NCBI GenBank assembly: GCA_903899015.1
Contig: CAIUHP010000111.1
Location: 1-64,000, forward strand
Source: an uncultured Armatimonadota bacterium
GTDB taxonomy: Bacteria; Armatimonadota; Fimbriimonadia; Fimbriimonadales; Fimbriimonadaceae
Direction of reading: 5' to 3'
DNA: 64,000 nucleotides
This document shows, in pieces, positions 47,918-57,996 of this stretch. The notes below the pieces were generated by a model. That model was not told the DNA's origin and did not search any database. It saw only the letters and a program-made list of their open reading frames with translations. A program made the position numbers and the translations under genes. Each line of letters begins with the position of its first letter. Positions within the stretch are counted from its first letter, which is position 1.

Positions 47918-49090
47918 ATGGCAGATATTGTTGTTCAACCGCTGGAAGAAAAGTACCTTGCGGGGTTCCACACGGTTCGATCGTTGACTTACAACAATGG
48001 TGACCCCATTCCCGCCGAACGGCAAGTGATGGACTCGCCAGGGAACAAATCGTTTATTGCCCGAATCGGTGAAGAAGTCTGCGGTGCCTGCACGATCCTC
48101 GAAATGACGGCGACGCGGGGACCCGCACTTCTCAAATCAGCCGGAGTTGCAGGTGTTGCCGTTCTCCCAGAGTTAAGGAAGAGTGGAGTTGGCAGCACAA
48201 TGATGTCTTGGCTGGTCTCTCACCTTCGTGAAACCGACGTTCCCCTAGCTTCGCTCTATGCCTTTCGAGAACCGTTCTATCGAAAGTTTGGTTACGAGGT
48301 TGTCGGCAAAAGGCTCAAAGTTTCCTGCCCTACCCATCGATGGCCACGCATCGAGTCCGACCTCCCCGTGCGACGGCTAGTGCCGTCCGACTGGATGGAA
48401 TTGCACGATTGCTATCGCAAGTTCAGCCACTCACGCAGTGGACTTAACATGAGGAATGAGTATCTGTGGCTTCGAGTTTTGGGCGAGAACCGACCATTAA
48501 CCATTTATGCCATCGGAGATCCAGTCGAAGCCTACGCAGTTGTTTCTCACCAATCCAGTTTTTGGACGACCGACCATCTTTCGGAAGTGGTGTGGTCGAC
48601 CCGGCGAGGTTACGAGGGACTCATTTCGATGCTCGGCGGCCTTGCCATCAACAAGGCGGGCCTAAGTTGGTTCGAACCATCCGACGGCCCTTATTACAGT
48701 CGCTTTTTGGATGCAGGAGTTGAAGTAAAAGTGGATCGCCCGGTGATGTTCCGCGTGACCGATGTCCCTTCAGCTCTTTCCCAGCTTGTTCCCCATGAGT
48801 CGATATCAGGAACGTTTTCGCTCGAAGTAAACGATTCCATCGAGCCGGCAAATGTGGGTCCTTGGAGAGTCGAGTTTTATGACGGGAAAGTCGAGGTTAC
48901 TGCCGAGACCGGTAGCAAACCAGCGGATCTCTCAATGGGAATTCATGCTTTCACTCAGGCATTTTTAGGAGAGCCAGGACTTACCCAACTTCACGCGAAC
49001 GAACTTATTGATGTTCGATCTAATGAAGGATTGAGACATGCAATGATCCTGATGCCGGACCAGGCGACCTGTTGTATGGATTTCTTCTGA
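47918..49090 (+). CDS. GNAT N-acetyltransferase, Eis-like
   Basis: 'GVAGVAVLPELRKSGVGSTMMSWLVSHL', 'LYAFREPFYRKFGYEVVG', C-terminal acidic Phe typical of Eis; SCP2-like tail. Confidence 0.88.
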   Translation: MADIVVQPLEEKYLAGFHTVRSLTYNNGDPIPAERQVMDSPGNKSFIARIGEEVCGACTILEMTATRGPALLKSAGVAGVAVLPELRKSGVGSTMMSWLVSHLRETDVPLASLYAFREPFYRKFGYEVVGKRLKVSCPTHRWPRIESDLPVRRLVPSDWMELHDCYRKFSHSRSGLNMRNEYLWLRVLGENRPLTIYAIGDPVEAYAVVSHQSSFWTTDHLSEVVWSTRRGYEGLISMLGGLAINKAGLSWFEPSDGPYYSRFLDAGVEVKVDRPVMFRVTDVPSALSQLVPHESISGTFSLEVNDSIEPANVGPWRVEFYDGKVEVTAETGSKPADLSMGIHAFTQAFLGEPGLTQLHANELIDVRSNEGLRHAMILMPDQATCCMDFF

Positions 49091-49174
49091 CCTAAGTGCC
49101 CGGTTTTAGAATTTATTCCTTTCCTTGCAGGAGGGGAATTCATGGGTGTCGAATGGTGCTAGCAGGAAGAATCC

Positions 49175-49561
49175 ATGGCAAGCGTATTCGCAAACCTAAT
49201 ATTAGACGTTGGGGACATTGACCGCTCCTTGGTTTTCTACCATGAGATGTTGAACTTGCCGATCGAGCGACAAGAGACCTGCGACGGGCATCGTCTCGCG
49301 TATTTGCATGCAGGCCAAACTGAGATTCTGCTGCTTCAGCAACCCAAAGATGAACAAAATCCAACCCTGCATCGCAGTGGTGGTCTCGTCATGAAGTTTT
49401 ATGTTCGTGGTATCCGGACCATTGCGGACTTCTTTGTGGAACGTCGAGTGACCGTGCTGCAGGAATTAGAAATGCCTAGCTTTGGTGAGAGGACTCTTTT
49501 GGTTGCTGATCCCGACGGATATGCCGTCCTGCTCGCGGAGCCAGTCGAAACTCTTAACTAG
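49175..49561 (+). CDS. VOC/glyoxalase-family protein
   Basis: 'ANLILDVGDIDRSLVFYHEMLNLPIERQ...LLVADPDGYAVLLAEP'. Confidence 0.87.
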   Translation: MASVFANLILDVGDIDRSLVFYHEMLNLPIERQETCDGHRLAYLHAGQTEILLLQQPKDEQNPTLHRSGGLVMKFYVRGIRTIADFFVERRVTVLQELEMPSFGERTLLVADPDGYAVLLAEPVETLN

Positions 49562-50180
49562 ACTGGTGCGGCCAGTTTCCAGACATCATTTCTCCCATCG
49601 CTTGCTCCATTTCGATTTCCGAATTGGAGTATCGCGACTTGACTGCGAGCCTGTCGACTTCCATCTTGTTTTGGTTGAGTTTGGCTTTTGCGTCGAGCCG
49701 CTCCACGATCAAACGAAATACGACGAGTCCCTTAAGTAGCTTGCGATGGTAGTCCACATCCATACTTTCAGGCTGATCAGTCGATAGATAAGGATCAAAA
49801 GCATTCACCATCGTACTGAGGTGACTGAGAGCTGCATCCTCATCAAGGATGAGTTCGCTTCGACAATAGGCATGGACTGATACGTAATTCCACGTCGGAA
49901 CATTGGGTCGAGTTGAATACCAACTCGGCGACACGTATCCATGTGGACCGTGGAAAATCACAAGACACTTGGAGTCGGAATCCAGCATTTGCCAGTGTGA
50001 ATTAGCGCGAGCCATGTGCCCCATCAAAACAATTGGCTCGGAATTCTCAACCAAGATTGGAATATGAGTTGCAGTGGGTTCGAGGCTACCGTTTGAAACC
50101 AAAATCGCGAACGGATTCTGTTGCATGATTCCGATTGCAATCGATTGATCCTCAATGCGATGGACGGGGGAGATATACAT
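49554..50180 (-). CDS. PaiB-like FMN-binding protein
   Basis: 'ATHIPILVENSEPIVLMGHMARANSHWQML', 'YVSPSWYSTRPNVPTWNYVSVHAYC'. Confidence 0.9.
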   Translation of the reverse strand: MYISPVHRIEDQSIAIGIMQQNPFAILVSNGSLEPTATHIPILVENSEPIVLMGHMARANSHWQMLDSDSKCLVIFHGPHGYVSPSWYSTRPNVPTWNYVSVHAYCRSELILDEDAALSHLSTMVNAFDPYLSTDQPESMDVDYHRKLLKGLVVFRLIVERLDAKAKLNQNKMEVDRLAVKSRYSNSEIEMEQAMGEMMSGNWPHQSS

Positions 50181-50186
50181 AACTGG

Positions 50187-50390
50187 CTAGCTTGGGTCGG
50201 TTATTGATTTTGGGGGTTCAATTGTGCGGGAGCGGACCAATCGCTCGCGATAATCGTTAAATACGCAGATCGATCTCAACCCGAAAACCTGAGAAACCGT
50301 AACCGCGGTTTCCCAATCTTGTGGGTTTACTTTTGAATCCTTACAACGTTTGGATTCTGAGTCATATCTTGCACAGTCCCGACAGTACAC
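50187..50390 (-). CDS. Small Cys-containing protein
   Basis: 67 aa, 'MYCRDCARYDSESKRCKDSKVNPQDWETAVTVSQVFGLRSICVFNDYR'; directly behind paiB-like gene start. Confidence 0.55.
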   Translation of the reverse strand: MYCRDCARYDSESKRCKDSKVNPQDWETAVTVSQVFGLRSICVFNDYRERLVRSRTIEPPKSITDPS

Positions 50391-50415
50391 TGATGATCAC
50401 GTTAAGAGGATTTTG

Positions 50416-51414
50416 ATGACGACCACGGCGCTTTTACTTGGCCTAGCAATACAAACCACCGCGAAGGACAAGCCGACCCTTCAATACTACCAACAGACAT
50501 TCGTGATTCGCCTTTCAAACCATGTTGAACGGGTGCCATTGGTGGAACCAAAGCCGAAAGCTCCCCTTTTCGTTACCTTTCGAAAAAACGATACCTATGC
50601 TGTTTGGGATGATCGAGGCTTGACCGTCAGAAAGAAATCGAAAGTCTCAAGCAGTCATTTTGAAGATATTGCGGTTTCTCCTAAGGCATTCAAACACGAC
50701 GAAATTTTAAAAACGCTGGATCGCATTCAAGAGGGTCAGAGGACGAAGGAAGCGAGTGGTATCTCAGGCGCTCGAAGAATCGGCAATCACGCATTTTTCT
50801 TAGTACGCTGGGATGAGAAGAACGGCAAGCCATGGTCGGAAGCACTTGTCAGTGTCGATATGGTCGCAAAGAAGCCGGTCGCACAATTCCTAGGCAAATT
50901 CGAGGGACTTTCGAGCGGAACCAAACCGATTGATGAAAAGCTCCAGATTGTTGAAGGCAAGCTAGGAATCGTAAGCCACACGAAGGATCGCTGGGGACTC
51001 GCAACCTACGACCCTGCAACCAAAGAGTTCGAATTCCACCCATTGGGCGGAAACCTCGTTTCCTTCGAGACGCTCAATCCGACTCAAGGATTATTTGTTG
51101 AGACCTCATCTTACGGAACGACGATCGCTGGTCGCGTGGATTTGATTTCGGGAACGCGTAAGATTTTTTATGAAGGCCGCGAGCAAGTTAGGTATGTCGA
51201 TTTACTCGACCCGATCGTGGTCCTCGGAGTTGCTGGCGGGAAAACCAAGGTGGTGAACTGCACGACTGGGCTTGAACGAGTCCTCCCCTTTGTTCTAGAC
51301 GCCAGACGCGCCGGCGAAGATATTTTGCTCTGGACACCTTCAAGTTCGCCTAAAGCGGCTTGGTTGCTGTCACCGAAGACTTGGGAGCCTGAGGCCCGAT
51401 GGAGAGCCCAGTAA
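50416..51414 (+). CDS. Hypothetical secreted protein
   Basis: Signal-peptide-like N-terminus 'MTTTALLLGLAIQTTAKD'; no family recognised. Confidence 0.65.
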   Translation: MTTTALLLGLAIQTTAKDKPTLQYYQQTFVIRLSNHVERVPLVEPKPKAPLFVTFRKNDTYAVWDDRGLTVRKKSKVSSSHFEDIAVSPKAFKHDEILKTLDRIQEGQRTKEASGISGARRIGNHAFFLVRWDEKNGKPWSEALVSVDMVAKKPVAQFLGKFEGLSSGTKPIDEKLQIVEGKLGIVSHTKDRWGLATYDPATKEFEFHPLGGNLVSFETLNPTQGLFVETSSYGTTIAGRVDLISGTRKIFYEGREQVRYVDLLDPIVVLGVAGGKTKVVNCTTGLERVLPFVLDARRAGEDILLWTPSSSPKAAWLLSPKTWEPEARWRAQ

Positions 51415-51507
51415 TCTTGGTCCGCTTGTCAAAAGTTAGCGACTACTCGAATCAACCTCTCGTAGAAAGCGACGAACTCACCCAATCCGGGGAACAAAAG
51501 AGGAAAT

Positions 51508-52107
51508 ATGGCAGAAGAAGTTAGAAAAATTGACGATCACGGGCTCGACATCTTGTTCCGATCCGCGAGAACATTTTATAAGTGGCAGGACAAGCCCGTC
51601 TCAGATGAACTGATTCACGAGCTCTATGAACTCATGAAATTCGGTCCCACGAGCGCTAATGGATCGCCGGCACGAATCGTTTTTCTTAAATCGGATGAGG
51701 CCAAAGCAAGGTTACTTCCCGCCCTTTCGCCCCTCAATGTTGAGAAGAGCCGGACAACCGTTGTGGTCGCAATTGTTGCTTACGATCTGGAGTTCTACGA
51801 GCATTTCCACAAGCTTTTTCCGCATGCAGACGCCAAAAGCTGGTACGTCGGAAACGAAGCCCTTATCCTTGAGACCGCTCTTAGAAATAGCTCCCTCCAG
51901 GGTGCCTACCTTATCATGGCGGCGCGATCCCTTGGGTTGGACTGCGGTCCAATGTCAGGGTTTGATTCGAACAAGCTGAATGAAGAGTTCTTCCCCGACG
52001 GTAAATGGAAGGTGAACTTCATCATCAATATCGGATATGGAGATCCAACCACGACGTTCCCACGTGGTCCAAGACTCGACTTTAATGAAGCCTGTCGACT
52101 TCTGTAA
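51508..52107 (+). CDS. Nitroreductase family, RutE-like malonic semialdehyde reductase
   Basis: 'LDILFRSARTFYKWQDKPVSDELIHELYELMKFGPTSANGSPARIVFLKS', 'GLDCGPMSGFD'. Confidence 0.88.
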   Translation: MAEEVRKIDDHGLDILFRSARTFYKWQDKPVSDELIHELYELMKFGPTSANGSPARIVFLKSDEAKARLLPALSPLNVEKSRTTVVVAIVAYDLEFYEHFHKLFPHADAKSWYVGNEALILETALRNSSLQGAYLIMAARSLGLDCGPMSGFDSNKLNEEFFPDGKWKVNFIINIGYGDPTTTFPRGPRLDFNEACRLL

Positions 52108-52130
52108 TCTAGGGATTCAACTGTCTATTT

Positions 52131-52160
52131 GGACCAAGGCAGCCCATGTCTTGGTCCTTT
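52131..52160 (+). terminator. Rho-independent-like terminator
   Basis: GGACCAAG-N11-CTTGGTCC followed by tttctattt. Confidence 0.7.
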
Positions 52161-52246
52161 CTATTTGATCCTCCCTAAGTGGGAACGAGCCATACGGTCC
52201 TATTTGCCCAGGGTTTGGGAGCCTGCTGGCAAAGTACACTATCACA

Positions 52247-53263
52247 ATGACCTTTCCCGAGTTGGTTCAACCGCTTATTGAGCGGAAGGATCTCACTGAA
52301 CAACAAGCGGGACTCTTGATGCGCCACTTGATGAGTGGCGAAGCGACGGATGCTCAAATCGGGGCGGTTTTGTTTGGGCTTCGCATGAAGGGATGCACCA
52401 CCCACGAATTGGCAGCGTTTATTCGCGTTCTTCGGGAAAAGGCAACCATTCTCGACCACGAATACGAAGACCTTGTCGATACATGTGGCACTGGCGGGGG
52501 ATCAGAATCCTTTAACATTTCAACCGCGGCCGCCATCATAGCTTGCTCGGCTGGGGTGCGGATCGCCAAACATGGCAATCGAGCCGTAACCAGTAAATGT
52601 GGAAGCGCCGACGTTTTAGAAGAGTTAGGAATTCCTATCCGCAGCGAACCTGAATGGTTAGCTCACACCCTTGAAACTTCACGGATTGTGTTTCTCTTTG
52701 CTCAAGCACACCACCCCGCCATGCGATTTGTGGGTAAGGCTCGGAAGGAGTTGGGGATGAGAACCGTATTCAATCAGCTAGGACCTCTCCTTAATCCAGC
52801 CAGGGCGAATCGCCAACTTATCGGAGTTTATGACCCAGGACTGATGCGCAGTATGGGGGAAGCATTAAAGGTGCTCGGTTCCGAACGTGCGCTCATCGTT
52901 CACGGAAAGGATGGGCTTGACGAGATTTCACCCGTTACGCCGACTGAGTTCGTCAAGGTCTGGGATAACAAAGTGACGTCCGGGACGTTGCATCTCTCCG
53001 ATTTCGGGCTCAAGCCGATTGATCCTGTCGCCCTAACACCCGGGAATAACGTTCAGGAAAATGCGTCCATCCTACGGGAAGCGGTGAACGATATTCAATC
53101 GCTTCGTGCTCAAGCCGTGCTACCGAGCGCGGCCGCCGCAATATGGATTTCTGGACTCGAAGATCGACTACCCGATGCGGTTGCCCGGGCCAAGTCTGCG
53201 ATCGAATCCGGACTAGCAAGCGCAAAACTCAATGAATTAATTCAGATTGGATTTAGCAAATGA
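52247..53263 (+). CDS. trpD: Anthranilate phosphoribosyltransferase
   Basis: 'DTCGTGGGSESFNISTAAAIIACSAGVRIAKHGNRAVTSKCGSADVLEELG', 'VHGKDGLDEISPVTPT'. Confidence 0.97.
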   Translation: MTFPELVQPLIERKDLTEQQAGLLMRHLMSGEATDAQIGAVLFGLRMKGCTTHELAAFIRVLREKATILDHEYEDLVDTCGTGGGSESFNISTAAAIIACSAGVRIAKHGNRAVTSKCGSADVLEELGIPIRSEPEWLAHTLETSRIVFLFAQAHHPAMRFVGKARKELGMRTVFNQLGPLLNPARANRQLIGVYDPGLMRSMGEALKVLGSERALIVHGKDGLDEISPVTPTEFVKVWDNKVTSGTLHLSDFGLKPIDPVALTPGNNVQENASILREAVNDIQSLRAQAVLPSAAAAIWISGLEDRLPDAVARAKSAIESGLASAKLNELIQIGFSK

Positions 53264-54042
53264 GCGTACTAACCCGAATATTCGAACAAAAGGCTGAGGA
53301 AGTTAAAGCCGCCAAGTCGCTCGTATCCACTCAAGACCTAATCTCGATTGCCAACGAATCCGAAGCTCCGCGGGGATTTCGAAACGCGTTAAGCCAAGTG
53401 AGTGGCCTTGCGCTCATTGCGGAAGTTAAAAAAGCCAGCCCTTCAAAAGGACTCATCCGTCCTGACTTTGATCCAGTTGCAGTTGCGAAAGCATATGAAG
53501 CTGCCGGCGCAACCGCACTGAGCGTACTAACCGATCAAAAGTATTTTCAGGGTAGTCCTGATAATCTAAAACTCGCGAAAGCCAACACTTCCCTCCCTTG
53601 CCTTAGGAAAGACTTTGTAAACGACCCCTATCAGGTTTATGAAGCGAGAGCTTGGGGTGCCGACGCGGTGCTCCTTATTGTCGCGGCTTTGCCGGAGGGC
53701 TTATTGAAGGACCTCCATGACCAAATTCTGGAACTCGGAATGGATGCTTTGGTTGAAGTCCACTCGGAAGATGAAGCAGAGATTGCAGTTCGCAACCAAT
53801 TCCCACTTATCGGTGTCAACAACCGCGATCTCAGCAACTTCGAAACATCGCTTTCTGTAAGCCAGCGATTGCTCCCGGGAATTAAGGCATCTGGGGCTTT
53901 GGCGGTCAGTGAAAGTGCTCTTGAGACAAAGCAAGATCTTGATCTCGTTCAGGCTGCGGGAGCTCAAGCAGTCCTCATCGGAACGACTTTCTGCGCCGCT
54001 CCCAATATCGAATCGAAAGTACGTGAGGTTATGGGTTGGTAA
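53260..54042 (+). CDS. trpC: Indole-3-glycerol phosphate synthase
   Basis: 'LIAEVKKASPSKGLIRPDFDPVAVAKAYEAAGATALSVLTDQKYFQGS', 'GVNNRDLSNFETSL'. Confidence 0.97.
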   Translation: MSVLTRIFEQKAEEVKAAKSLVSTQDLISIANESEAPRGFRNALSQVSGLALIAEVKKASPSKGLIRPDFDPVAVAKAYEAAGATALSVLTDQKYFQGSPDNLKLAKANTSLPCLRKDFVNDPYQVYEARAWGADAVLLIVAALPEGLLKDLHDQILELGMDALVEVHSEDEAEIAVRNQFPLIGVNNRDLSNFETSLSVSQRLLPGIKASGALAVSESALETKQDLDLVQAAGAQAVLIGTTFCAAPNIESKVREVMGW

Positions 54043-54641
54043 CTCGAATCAAGATTTGCGGGTTTACTCGCCCACAGGATGCAGAAACAGCGATCGATCT
54101 AGGAGTCGACGCATTAGGATTCATTCACGAGCGTACCAGCCCTCGGTTTATTGGGGATGGTGAGCTTAAATGGGTTGCGGCATTGCCACCGTTTCCGATT
54201 AAGATTGCTGTCTTTGGAGTCGTCGACCGTCCGGTAGCCAAAGGATTGTTCGATGTCATTCAAGGTGTGGAATGGGATGTTTATCCCGAACCCTCATCCA
54301 AACGGATTCATGTAGTGCGTCCAAGACCGGGCCAAAAAGCAGAAGATGTGATGAACGGGATTGTCCCCGCATCCGCCATTCTCATCGACGCATTTTCCAC
54401 TTCCGCTTACGGAGGAACAGGTAAACGAGTCAGTCTTGATTTCGCCGCGGAAGTGGTCGCGAAATCACATGTTCCGATCATCTTGGCGGGTGGTCTCGAC
54501 CCGGACAACGTTGCAGAAGTCATCAAGGTCGTGCGCCCATTTGCGGTCGATGTTAGCAGCGGCGTGGAAGCAAAACCTGGTGTGAAGGACCCCATCAAGA
54601 TGCGAGACTTCGTTCAGGCGGTGAGATCGACTTGGAGCTAG
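54036..54641 (+). CDS. trpF: Phosphoribosylanthranilate isomerase
   Basis: 'IKICGFTRPQDAETAIDLGVDALGFI', 'AGGLDPDNVAEVI...AVDVSSGVE'; TTG start. Confidence 0.95.
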   Translation: MVTRIKICGFTRPQDAETAIDLGVDALGFIHERTSPRFIGDGELKWVAALPPFPIKIAVFGVVDRPVAKGLFDVIQGVEWDVYPEPSSKRIHVVRPRPGQKAEDVMNGIVPASAILIDAFSTSAYGGTGKRVSLDFAAEVVAKSHVPIILAGGLDPDNVAEVIKVVRPFAVDVSSGVEAKPGVKDPIKMRDFVQAVRSTWS

Positions 54642-56479
54642 ACAAAGGATCTCTTATCGCAGAAGCTGAATCTTTAAGCAAGTCGGGAGCGCTGGAAGAA
54701 TCGGAGGCCTTGTGTAGAAAGGTCCTAACCTCTGAGCCGGGAAATATCCACGCTAACGTGCTTCTTGGGTCAATATATGCTCGCACCGGACGCGGTCACC
54801 TCGGATTGCCGCTACTAAGGTCAGCCCTCCAACTTGAACCTGATCAATTCGAAATCCACTACTGGATTTCAGTGATTCACCAGACAATGGGAGCGCTACC
54901 TGAGGCTTTGACTTTCGCCAAGAAAGCAGCCGATTTGTCACCCGACGATGCGATGGTCCAGGCCAATTTAGGCTTATGCTTCCTCAATGCCTATGCATTG
55001 AACGATGCGGCTAAACATCTCAAGAAAGCGGTCGAGTTGGACTCGAGCGAGGCTGTTTACCATCACAACTACGGAAACTGTCTTAAAAAACTTGGTCAAG
55101 AGAACCAAGCAATGGAGCAGTATCGGATCGCGATTTCTTTGCGACCGGATGTACCCAATTCGCTTGTAATGCTTGCTGAAATCTTGACGCAGAAGAAGCT
55201 TGCGGCAGAAGCAGCCGAGTGCATTCGTCTTGCGTTCGAAACAGCACAGAACAAACCCGCGGCCTACTACCACCTTGCAAAATCCTTGGTGGACTCGGGT
55301 TTACACCTGGATGCTGAGCAAGCAGTTTCAAAAGCAATCAGTCTTGAATCTAACGTCGCGGCTTCCCATGCCTTGCTCGGCAACATCCTTCAACAGCTAG
55401 GAAGATTTGACGAAGCAGTTGCCAGTTTTCAAACGGCTCTTGAACTTCAACCGACACGTGCGCCTGTCTACTTCGACATCGTTTCTTGTAAGCGAATCAC
55501 AGAGGCTGATCAGCCAATTGTTGATCGTATGCTTGCCTTGGTCCAAGAGCGAAGCCTGTCCACCTCTGACCGTAAAGCTCTGCATTATGCTTTGGGCAAA
55601 GCCTATAACGATTTAGGCGATTATCGCAAAGCCATGCGGCACTACGACGAAGCAAACGGTCACATGATGATGCTCAATGCCATCAAACCATTCGATCGAA
55701 AAGCCCACTCTGCAAGTTTTGATTCAGTCATTCAGACGTTTACGCCCGAGTTTTTTGAAACTCATCGTGAGTTTGGCAACGAATCTGATCTACCGATTTT
55801 GATCGTTGGCATGATCCGCTCAGGAACGACACTGGTTGAGCAGATTGTGTCAAGTCATTCCAGTATTGCTGCTGGCGGTGAGCGCACCTATCTGATGGAA
55901 CGAGCTCAGTCCGTTATGGTTCCAATGAAAGGGGCTCCCCACATTGGCCCAGCACGGCATCTTGCTAAGGGCTACCTCGAGATGCTAAGCAGTGTTGACG
56001 AAACCGCCAAGCATGTCACCGATAAGATGCCGCACAACTTCGTTCATTTGGGACTGGTTCATCTTTTGTTCCCTAACGTAAAGATCATTCATTGTCGCCG
56101 AAACCCGGTGGATACCTGCTTGTCCATTTACACGACTCCTTTTCCTGAACCTCTCAATTTTGGCCACGATCCAGAATTGATCGTTTATTTCTACAAGGAA
56201 TATCAACGATTAATGGAGCACTGGAGAAAGGTCTTGCCGAGTGATCGGTTCATGGAAGTGGACTATGAGGACCTGATCACCGATCGCGAGAACACGACTC
56301 GAAAGTTGGTGCAGTTTTGCGGGCTCGAATGGGAGGACAGTTTCCTCCATCACGAGAAGAATGAGGGTGCAATTCGAACGCCCAGCTGGTGGCAAGCTCG
56401 TCAGCCGGTCTATTCGAGTTCGATGGGCCGATGGAAAAACTATGAACCGTGGTTGGGCGAATTCAAGAAGCTCGCGTAA
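54632..56479 (+). CDS. TPR-repeat sulfotransferase-family protein
   Basis: N-terminal TPRs; PAPS-binding-like 'ILIVGMIRSGTTLVEQIVSSH', 'VKIIHCRRNPVDTCLSIY'; TTG start overlapping trpF. Confidence 0.9.
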   Translation: MELDKGSLIAEAESLSKSGALEESEALCRKVLTSEPGNIHANVLLGSIYARTGRGHLGLPLLRSALQLEPDQFEIHYWISVIHQTMGALPEALTFAKKAADLSPDDAMVQANLGLCFLNAYALNDAAKHLKKAVELDSSEAVYHHNYGNCLKKLGQENQAMEQYRIAISLRPDVPNSLVMLAEILTQKKLAAEAAECIRLAFETAQNKPAAYYHLAKSLVDSGLHLDAEQAVSKAISLESNVAASHALLGNILQQLGRFDEAVASFQTALELQPTRAPVYFDIVSCKRITEADQPIVDRMLALVQERSLSTSDRKALHYALGKAYNDLGDYRKAMRHYDEANGHMMMLNAIKPFDRKAHSASFDSVIQTFTPEFFETHREFGNESDLPILIVGMIRSGTTLVEQIVSSHSSIAAGGERTYLMERAQSVMVPMKGAPHIGPARHLAKGYLEMLSSVDETAKHVTDKMPHNFVHLGLVHLLFPNVKIIHCRRNPVDTCLSIYTTPFPEPLNFGHDPELIVYFYKEYQRLMEHWRKVLPSDRFMEVDYEDLITDRENTTRKLVQFCGLEWEDSFLHHEKNEGAIRTPSWWQARQPVYSSSMGRWKNYEPWLGEFKKLA

Positions 56480-56572
56480 AGCTTGCAGGATTCTGTGCCC
56501 GAAACCAAGTTGCCGAAAACACCATGTTCTATGAGTACACGGACCCGTCGAACGAGGTAACCTCCACTTCGT

Positions 56573-57025
56573 ATGGAGGCGTATCTCGGCATTCTCGTGC
56601 TCTTGGCCGTCGCAGCCGCACTTTGCGGCATTATGGTCACGTTGAGCTGGTTCCTCGGACCCAAGAAATTCACTGCATATAAGGCATCTCCTTATGAGTG
56701 CGGTGTGGAACCTTTGGGCAACGCCCGAGAACGATTTCCGATCAAGTTTTATCTGGTCGCAATTGTTTTCATCCTCTTCGATATCGAGGTTGTTTTCCTT
56801 TGGAGTTGGATGACCGTTTTCAAGAATGCAGACCGAGATTTCGTTGTCTTCAGCTTCTTTGAATTCCTTACATATATGGCTACTTGGCTCTTGGGCTATG
56901 TGTATGCGATTCGAGTTGGAGCCATAGATTGGGACGAGACAACCTCTCTTGCTCCTGAAAAACTTGGAATTGCCCACGCTGAAGCGGTAGCGCTCGAAAA
57001 CCTGACCGTTGGAGAAGCTCTGTGA
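56573..57025 (+). CDS. nuoA: NADH-quinone oxidoreductase subunit A
   Basis: 'YECGVEPLGNARERFPIKFYLVAIVFILFDIEVVFLWSW'. Confidence 0.95.
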   Translation: MEAYLGILVLLAVAAALCGIMVTLSWFLGPKKFTAYKASPYECGVEPLGNARERFPIKFYLVAIVFILFDIEVVFLWSWMTVFKNADRDFVVFSFFEFLTYMATWLLGYVYAIRVGAIDWDETTSLAPEKLGIAHAEAVALENLTVGEAL

Positions 57026-57642
57026 ACCCAGTCGAAGAAACGCCCGTAGCAGAACCGGTTGTCGAAAAGGCGGAGGTTGCCAAAATCCGCGAAGCCTTCC
57101 CCGACGCCATCCTTAAAGTGAAGGAGTATCGAGGTGATACGTTCATCTGTGTCTGTCGCGAGGCACTCCCGGGAGTCGCCCAGCTTCTCAAAGACGACAG
57201 TGAACTCAACTACACTTACTTCTGCGAGTGCGTCGGTGCAGACTACAGCACCTGGAAGCATGAGCGAGATCTCGAAGAGCGATTCGAAGTTGTTTACAAC
57301 TTGTACTCTGTGAAGAGTCATAGCCGTATATTCCTCAAAGTGGGAGTAAACGACGGGGATCGCATCCCTTCCCTCAAGTCACTGTTCCTAGGTGCGGAGT
57401 ATCCGGAACGGGAAATAACGGACTTATTTGGAGTTCAATTCGAAGGTAATCAAAATGAAGGACGTTTCCTTTTGCCTGACGATTGGATCGGATTCCCACT
57501 TCGAAAGGAGTATCCGCTTGGAGGAGATGACGTCATCTTTGACGGCGGAGATCGAGGCCCTGCAATTGAAGATTTGATGATGCCTCACGCGGGTGAAAGC
57601 TTCGAAGGCAAGACAGGCTCCGAAGAAATCAGCGGTCGCTAA
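57022..57642 (+). CDS. nuoC: NADH-quinone oxidoreductase subunit C
   Basis: 'DRIPSLKSLFLGAEYPEREITDLFGVQFEGN...RFLLPDDWIGFPLRKEYPL'; GTG start. Confidence 0.95.
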   Translation: MNPVEETPVAEPVVEKAEVAKIREAFPDAILKVKEYRGDTFICVCREALPGVAQLLKDDSELNYTYFCECVGADYSTWKHERDLEERFEVVYNLYSVKSHSRIFLKVGVNDGDRIPSLKSLFLGAEYPEREITDLFGVQFEGNQNEGRFLLPDDWIGFPLRKEYPLGGDDVIFDGGDRGPAIEDLMMPHAGESFEGKTGSEEISGR

Positions 57643-57657
57643 AACGCCCAAAATGAG

Positions 57658-57693
57658 AAAGAAGCCTCCTTAACAAAAGGGGGCTTCTTTTTG
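57658..57693 (+). terminator. Rho-independent terminator after nuoC
   Basis: GAAGCCTCCTT-aacaa-AAGGGGGCTTC followed by tttttg. Confidence 0.85.
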
Positions 57694-57996
57694 TTTAAAG
57701 TGATGGATGATCCATCCAAACCGCCACGTAACTTCTTAACAATTCATGGTTCATCACTGATAGCGCCCTAATCCCGAACCAATCAAGAATCCAGGGTGTC
57801 TACAATTGCGAAAATCTCCGCGAGTTTCTTAGAATTGCCTAAATCTTCTGTGAAGATATCCCCAAAACTTAACCGAAAGTTGTATAGTAATTCACCGCCG
57901 CGTAGGTAATGTGTTTTGGGTTGTTGCCCACACACTGTATCTAAACGTTGGATCCATATGACCGGGTTTGTCGGTCGAAATTATACGGAGGATTCC

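Noticed and set aside
57702-57716. Short perfect palindrome GATGGATgATCCATC after the nuoC terminator
   Set aside because: Only 7-bp arms, a single occurrence noticed, and no adjacent promoter or coding context to support function.
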